NCBI GenBank assembly: GCA_001632425.1
Contig: KV425572.1
Coordinates: 142,254 to 206,253 of the forward strand
Direction: 5' to 3'
Length of the DNA stretch: 64,000 bases
Source: Neolentinus lepideus HHB14362 ss-1
Taxonomy: Eukaryota > Basidiomycota > Agaricomycetes > Gloeophyllales > Gloeophyllaceae
Below the pieces are notes generated by a model. That model was not told the origin of the DNA. It was given only the letters and a program-made list of their open reading frames with translations, and ran no database searches. This document shows positions 58,534-64,000 of this stretch, one piece after another. Position numbers and translations under genes: made by a program. Every line of letters begins with the position of its first letter. Positions within the stretch are counted from its first letter, which is position 1.

Positions 58534-59195
58534 CTTATAAGTACAGGGCGAGGGAATTTAGGATATAGTTCTGTGTTAGAAAACAAGTTCGCTCCAACGC
58601 TATCGCTTGTGCTCTTGCAGACGTTCAGTATTCAAGAGTTTGGCTGTGATGGCTTGCACATTCGGCAGCAAAGAGAAGTACTGTCGTAAGTTGAACCAAC
58701 CGCCACCGGATCCAAACGACGCGCAAACAAGGTGCGGGGTCACACTATATAACGGTCACGTTTCTCCTGACACGTGACATCTTGCGACTTGATCTCGTTG
58801 CTTCGAGGTATCAGGGACTCGGAGTCTGTCGTTGGTCCAGTATTGAAGCTAATCTGACCTGATAGCATTCCTGTGTCCATCGATAGGACTTGTCTCACTC
58901 TCGGATATATGCAGCTGATCTAAGGAAAATGCCCCCCTTTCAGAGCCCCCGCTGCATTCCTTTGATCGACTCCAATCAAAATCCATACACATGACGAGAC
59001 ATAGGTCATGTATCTCCATGAAAGCGAAATAAGCAATCTTATGCAACATATGATGACAGAGAGGGGTGCACAGGAGTCAGCGGCAAGTACACTAGACTAC
59101 TCTTTACTATCGCACATTTGGCATATCTTCAAACATATCTTGACAACCTCTGTCCGAAGATAATCGCGTCGGAATCAATCTAACATGTAGTTCTC
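58534..59195. other. Intergenic, no gene seen
   Basis: Contains the promoter of the minus-strand Ser/Pro-rich gene (TATATAACGG on the plus strand near 58746) and the 3' flank of the DUF7770-like gene. Confidence 0.4.
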
Positions 59196-59732
59196 TCAGT
59201 AGAAAGTGCCTTGTCCCCTAGGACACATTACGGTCCCGACATCTGCAGCCACAGTGTCGAGCCACCCACTGGCCCCCGAGGCCGATCCAGTCTCCAACCA
59301 TCCTGCACTCTCGAAGTCTGTCAACACTGTCTCGCACCAGAAACAGCATCCGCTCCCTGGTTCCTGCAGCCGATATCTGTCGCGTTTGTTCTGCAACAAG
59401 AGGGCAATGATGTCGTTAATTGCGATGTCGGTTTGTACGTGAATCTCCTTCGTTCATATCTGGACTGCCTTGTTCGAAAAGGGATATTGTCGTAGAATCA
59501 AAAAGAGGCGCGTGTTCATTCCATCGAACCGAAATGAGTTTATCTCCAGAGACTCATTATTTTTGATTTGACAAAACAAACGCCAGTGCATTGTGCCGTT
59601 GGATTCCGCACCGTAGATCAGCACCGAGTTCACCTTCTCCGAATGCTTTGAAGAGTCCTGGATCTGAATGAACACGGTATCTCCTACGGCAGCATCAATA
59701 TCGCCATTAGTTCTCGGTGATGTTGTCCTCAT
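59196..59732 (-). pseudogene. DUF7770-like fungal protein with one in-frame stop
   Basis: A 179-codon frame, open except for one TGA at 59454-59456. Before it: VFIQIQDSSKHSEKVNSVLI and MHWRLFCQIKNNESLEINSF. After it, in the same frame: LLLQNKRDRYRLQEPGSGCC, FWCETVLTDFESAGWLETGS and a C-terminus GTVMCPRGQGTFY. The combination of HWRLF, a DRY motif, GxGCxxW/FC, a DFE.AGW phrase and a terminal G.FY is, from memory, that of an uncharacterised fungal family (DUF7770). Function unknown. No intron that would remove the stop was found, so a recent nonsense mutation, or a sequencing difference, is likelier than splicing. Confidence 0.6.
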
Positions 59733-60838
59733 AGAGACGTACTGTTCTCGGGATTGGCGGCCCGTCGAGCTTGTTGCCCTGCCGCGACCTGCACCACCTC
59801 GCCCAAGATATTGTGCATAGAATCCAACGAGATATTGTAACGAGGAGTGAGATAACTTGTAAGCGATAATGCTCTTCCAGACCGCTGCTCGCCCTTTTAT
59901 AACAAGGCAGATTGTAGGTTAGGACATGTTTGTTCAACGAGTACAGAATGCTGCTACATCCATCATGATCTTCCTTTCTATCGTGGCTTCTAGATCGTAT
60001 GTTAGCAGATATCCAGGTGCCCCCTCGTTCCCGGCTTTCTTCACCCTTTACTATGGCTCGGGAACGCAATACTCCCGCAAACATGCGGACGCGTTCCTTA
60101 GACTCGTGTCCGCCTCTTCAAAACTTTACCCTACGTCCTTGGGTTCTGGAGCGCTTCTCATCGATTCACGGCCTTGCCATTAGAGTAATCATGACTCGCA
60201 TGTATGCCATCAAAATATGCTCTTCTCTCGGTAGCGGCTGGCTTGAGCTGTGCGTGGGAGGCTGCTCTGACTTTCTGTCCCTTCTTTCAGCCGCGTCGTG
60301 TAAACGAGTGCTCTTGATTTCAATTGTTCCCGCTGCAGTACCTCTCGACATTCCGTCTCCCATGCTCAGAGTACATCTGATTGATTATCACTAGCATGGG
60401 CAGAATCCCGAGAACATGACTCCATTTACCCGTCTCACACACACACGCCCTACTATGACTTGTCGGATCCGCGCATGTTATAATGTTACCTGTAGGCGTC
60501 TTCCACACTATCGCATCGAGAACCGTCGGTCGATCAATCGGCTCCAATGATATCAAGTGTTTTGCAGTAGCCTATGCCATGGACTGCGCATAATAACGAC
60601 TCTGGTAATTCTCCGTTTCTGAATCATTATACGGATTTGCATTCCACCCATCTTCGCTGATACAGTGCTGTTGTCCCTGATAGGATCCGATCGGTGCACG
60701 ACCAGTGAGCCTATCGCCTCCATCATCTGAAACTCTTCCTCTTCTATTTGATAGCAGAGGAGAGTGAGCTGGCCCATCATAAAATTTTTCCATACTCCTA
60801 TATCTAGGGAATGATAGTCAACATCATCAGTAAAAAGA
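59733..60838. other. Intergenic, no gene supported
   Basis: Short frames on both strands lack domains and consistent splicing. A CACACACACACG microsatellite lies near 60437. Confidence 0.4.
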
Positions 60839-61882
60839 TCAGTCGTAGAACATTAGAGCAGCACCAAGGGACCGAAGATACAGGAATTGGGGCTTGTACC
60901 ATCCTGCCATGAACGGCGTGAGCCAAAACCAAAGTTTGGGCTCCGGTCCGCGTTTGTAACTATACGCCATCATGGCTGCATATTCCAGCCATTGCGGATA
61001 AACACCAGAGAAACCCCAATCAATCAGCCATAGCCGCCCATCCTTCCCAAGGATAAGATTCCGAAGCGAAATGTCACCATGAGTGAGGACCAATGGAGCA
61101 GAGTCATCGAAATGCAGTTCTTCGCGCGATAACGAAGGCGTCTTGTCCTGACGAGTGCACAACTCGCGATGCAAGCACACCGCAAGATCCGCTTTCTTGG
61201 AATACCATGCGGATAGCTCAGCATACGATGAAAACGGTCCTGCACCTATATCCGTGAAGAATTGTCCTTCGCATCGTCTAGGATTCTCTGTGCTATCTTT
61301 TGGGCCAGGAATGTGGGGTGCGGGCAGCGACGGTGTAAGACGACGGAGCTGCGATATGTAAATTCGTATTTTCCAAGCCACCCAGAGTTTCATCCAGATA
61401 CTGAGGGTCGGCCAGGCTTCCGCGAGAGTAGGACCTTCGATATACTCCATGAAAGTCCATACGTCACCCTTCCTCCACACGCACTTGCGCACTCTCGGGA
61501 CAGGTATTGTTGTAGAGGATGCAACGACCATCATGGCGTAGGTCTCGCACGGGGAGGACTGCGTCCGCTTGAGAACGGTGTCAGGTGAGATGTGCCACAC
61601 CGGCGCATGGAAATGTTCACCAGGATTGAAGCCTAGTCGGTTCTTCGAGTAGTCCAAGGAATCAATTATTGAGAACGCCTCATCGTTAGTAATTTGATTT
61701 GGATTCCAATCGATGGCCTTTGATAGCGTCAGCCTGCTGGGCAACCTGACACATTATGAGACCCACCTGTGGGTCTACGACTGCGCCAGGATCTGTGTGA
61801 CTTCTATACAAATGAAATGAGTAAATCGTAGAAGTTTGAGCCAACTACATAGTGTCAGAGACACTCACAAATACGAACCCAT
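60839..61882 (-). CDS. Aminoglycoside-phosphotransferase-fold (APH) kinase
   Basis: Protein-kinase-like small-molecule phosphotransferase, greatly expanded in fungi and mostly of unknown substrate. Exons 61869-61882, 61767-61803 and 60839-61717 join in phase to give 309 residues starting MGSYLSHTDPGAVVDPQ; the first exon codes for under five residues. Visible motifs are the lysine in DTVLKR with a downstream glutamate (SSPCETYAMMVV), the hinge FMEYIEGPTLAEAW, the catalytic loop LTHGDISLRNLIL (Brenner-type HGD....N) and the metal-binding DWG in LWLIDWGFSGVYP. Typical APH enzymes have DxE or DWE here, so the glycine is a common fungal variation. No antibiotic resistance role should be inferred. 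Confidence 0.8.
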
Positions 61883-62599
61883 GTTCGTGTGGCGTCCTCA
61901 GCTGACCCGTCGCGTGTTGACTCAACCGGCACAGTCCTAAAGCGCCCGAATAGTTCCCATTGGCTCGCTATTTCAACTGTGACATGTCACAACGGCTGAA
62001 TATGGAATTCGGATTGTCTCCCACTTGATACTAGTATGTCGCCCTCGTCCGACGCTCAAGCCTTTTGCGAAGCTTTTGCCAATTCCAAATGCGTTATAAT
62101 ACTTGCAGGAGCAGCCTGAGGTCCATCGACGGCATTAGGTATGTTCATCTAAGCACGCGTGACATGTGTACTGACAGTATGTCATTGCAGGCATATCCAC
62201 CTTCCAGGGTCCTGACGGATTATGGAAAACAAAGGCAAGGCTGACCACTTTGTTTGGAGTAGGCGTTGACTTAACTGCAGAACTTGAAAGAAGATCCCAG
62301 TGGAGTGTGGCAATTCTATCATTAATATTACATGTGTGAAGGGCAAGTGATTCCTTGATACATCTCAAGAAGAATGTTTAGGTTAAGTGTGAGAATATAC
62401 AGTACTTGCAGGTAGTGGGCCATTGCATGCATGGCAGGATTTTCGAGTCCTGAGCATGCATTTAATATTATGTTTATATAATTTAATATATATGAATTAT
62501 GTGATTATGCTTGTGCCAATAATCTAAAATGGCAAATGACAATTTCATGCAAAAATGCAAAGACAATCAGATTAAGGCCTTTATGCAATCAAATTTCTC
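61883..62599. other. AT-rich intergenic, no gene
   Basis: The GC content drops sharply after about 62300 (TTATGTTTATATAATTTAAT near 62468). No coding signal. Confidence 0.45.
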
Positions 62600-63530
62600 A
62601 TGTTCATAACCACCACCTATGGCTTCCAAGTCCATCACATGGCAAGTTCAAAAGCCAGTGCAAGTCAACAAAATTTGCCATATTTGGAAATTAATTACCT
62701 ATTCATGGGAAACTACCCAAACAGAGCAAAAATTACAATTCAAATGGGTACCCACTCAAAAAGTGCCACATTTGGAAGCTGATTACTTAATTTGGGTGAT
62801 GCCAAAATGGTCCAACCCCTTCCACCAATCTCCCTGATTTTGTTTGCATTTTAGGCAAATTTTCCAATTTGATACAAGCAGCAAGATGCCATCCCTATAT
62901 ATCTGTCAGCTATATTTGGCACTGTGACAAACCCAGGTGGCTTCAGGAATATATTCAGATTTATTGCAATTTGTTGAGATTTTTCTGGACCAGGCAGTGT
63001 AGAGCTCAATTATTATTATCCTCACAGATCTGGGTGCAGGGTAGGCCAATTCAAACCCAACCTGACTTCCAGGAGGGTTGTCTACCCTATATAGACATAG
63101 TACTACTATTGTGCTAGAGCACCATATAGTTGCAGTGCTTCATTAGTAGCTCTGAAGGACATTGTTTAGTGGGTCAGTACTGCTACACTGGCTGGAATTA
63201 GTGACTGACCATAACTCCAAACCTAACAAGATACTCCAATCATACAATGTATACTGCAAGTATATGGCACAGCATTCTGATGAAACAAACAGAACAAACA
63301 ATTATGATCTAAATGGGTACCCACTCAAAAATTGTGATATTAGTTGATTACATAATGATGGAAGCCTACCCCTGGAAACAAACAGAGCCAACAATTCAAA
63401 TTCAAATTGGTACCCACTCAAAAATTGCCACATGGGGAAGCTGATTACATAATTGTGAAAAACCACCCCTGGAAACAAACAGAGCCCAAAATTCTGATTC
63501 AAAAGGGTACCTGCTCAAAAATTGCTATTT
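62600..63530. repeat. Imperfect tandem repeats, period about 95 bp
   Basis: The phrase GGGTACCCACTCAAAAA or a close variant occurs at about 62746, 63315, 63408 and 63505. It is followed each time by ATTTGCCACAT-like and GCTGATTACATAAT-like sequence and then by CTGGAAACAAACAGAGCC. Spacing between the last three is 93 and 97 bp. Two units near 62650-62790 are more diverged and separated from the rest by about 500 bp of non-repeat sequence. Confidence 0.65.
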
Positions 63531-64000
63531 TAAGAACCCCATTACCTAATGTGGTAATACTACCTGGGTCTACCCCCTTTCAGTAACCCCAATGAATTTT
63601 TGTGCATTTTGAGATGTTTTCCCCATTTTATTAGAGCCTGTGGTGGCCATTTGTCCACAGCCCGGATACATCTCATAGTCGTTTATAACCCTACCAGCAC
63701 CCAAGAATATATTCTCATTTTTTTCAATTTTTTACACTATTTTTGTGGTTATTGGTGTAGTGGCTGAAATTCATGAATTATTGTATAATTCAGTCAGAAT
63801 ATTATGTAACCTAGGTAAAGCAGCCAGAGGATGAAGACAGACACCAAAAATAGTGATGACACACTTGGTGTTTGAAGGCAAGTCAAATCCAAACTCTACT
63901 ATCAGTGGGGGAGTTCTTCTCTGGGGGTATGAATGTTCTCTACACACAAAATCATGTCCTGTGCCTTCAACACTAAATGGAATAGCTTGAAACTTGGTAT
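63531..64000. other. AT-rich tail of the window, no gene
   Basis: Poly-T tracts and no open frames of note; composition like the preceding repeat block, so it may belong to one larger repetitive region continuing past the window. Confidence 0.4.

Noticed and set aside
60839..61744. Start of the APH kinase at 61744
   Set aside because: That frame begins with a non-ATG codon; joining two short upstream exons gives an ATG start and a normal length.

Overview
The window is nuclear DNA of a filamentous basidiomycete, most likely an Agaricomycete. Genes are dense and split by many short introns (about 48-75 nt). Splice sites are nearly all GT-AG, with a few GC-AG. The recognisable proteins are eukaryotic housekeeping and fungal signalling families. 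There are no bacterial operons, CRISPR arrays, rRNAs or convincing tRNAs. Gene models were built by hand, by finding splice sites that restore a conserved protein frame; phase was checked exon by exon for most models.

Left part (1-26 kb). A 5'-truncated hybrid histidine kinase is followed by decayed ankyrin-repeat sequence on both sides of a single-exon secreted protein. Next come an intact BTB/POZ gene, ALG5 (dolichyl-phosphate glucosyltransferase) and an inverted, frameshifted copy of the BTB gene. A block of minus-strand housekeeping genes follows: a TPR-J-domain co-chaperone like DNAJC7, a Cdc4/Fbw7-like F-box WD40 protein and a UBA-UBX protein. The last two both belong to ubiquitin/proteasome pathways. 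About 3.6 kb of repeats and possible retrotransposon remains separates them from a basidiomycete-type protein of unknown function.

Middle (26-48 kb). Three intact paralogues encode calpain-like cysteine proteases that end in a ZZ-type zinc finger. Two lie in tandem on the plus strand and one is inverted on the minus strand; a ZNF511-like C2H2 gene sits between. They share very small exons (21, 27 and 13 nt). Beyond them a 2.46-kb inverted-repeat transposon, flanked by near-identical 8-bp direct repeats, appears to have landed in the first coding exon of a multi-pass membrane protein gene.

Right part (48-64 kb). MAK11 (ribosome biogenesis) and GPATCH1 (G-patch RNA-processing factor) have converging 3' ends. 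GPATCH1 shares a divergent promoter with an F-box protein. Then come a small membrane protein, an 837-bp inverted-repeat element, a serine/proline-rich unknown, a DUF7770-like gene with one in-frame stop, an APH-type kinase, and an AT-rich end with imperfect tandem repeats of about 95 bp. The strongest leads are the ZZ-calpain cluster, the transposon-disrupted membrane protein gene, and the several previously unnamed inverted-repeat elements.
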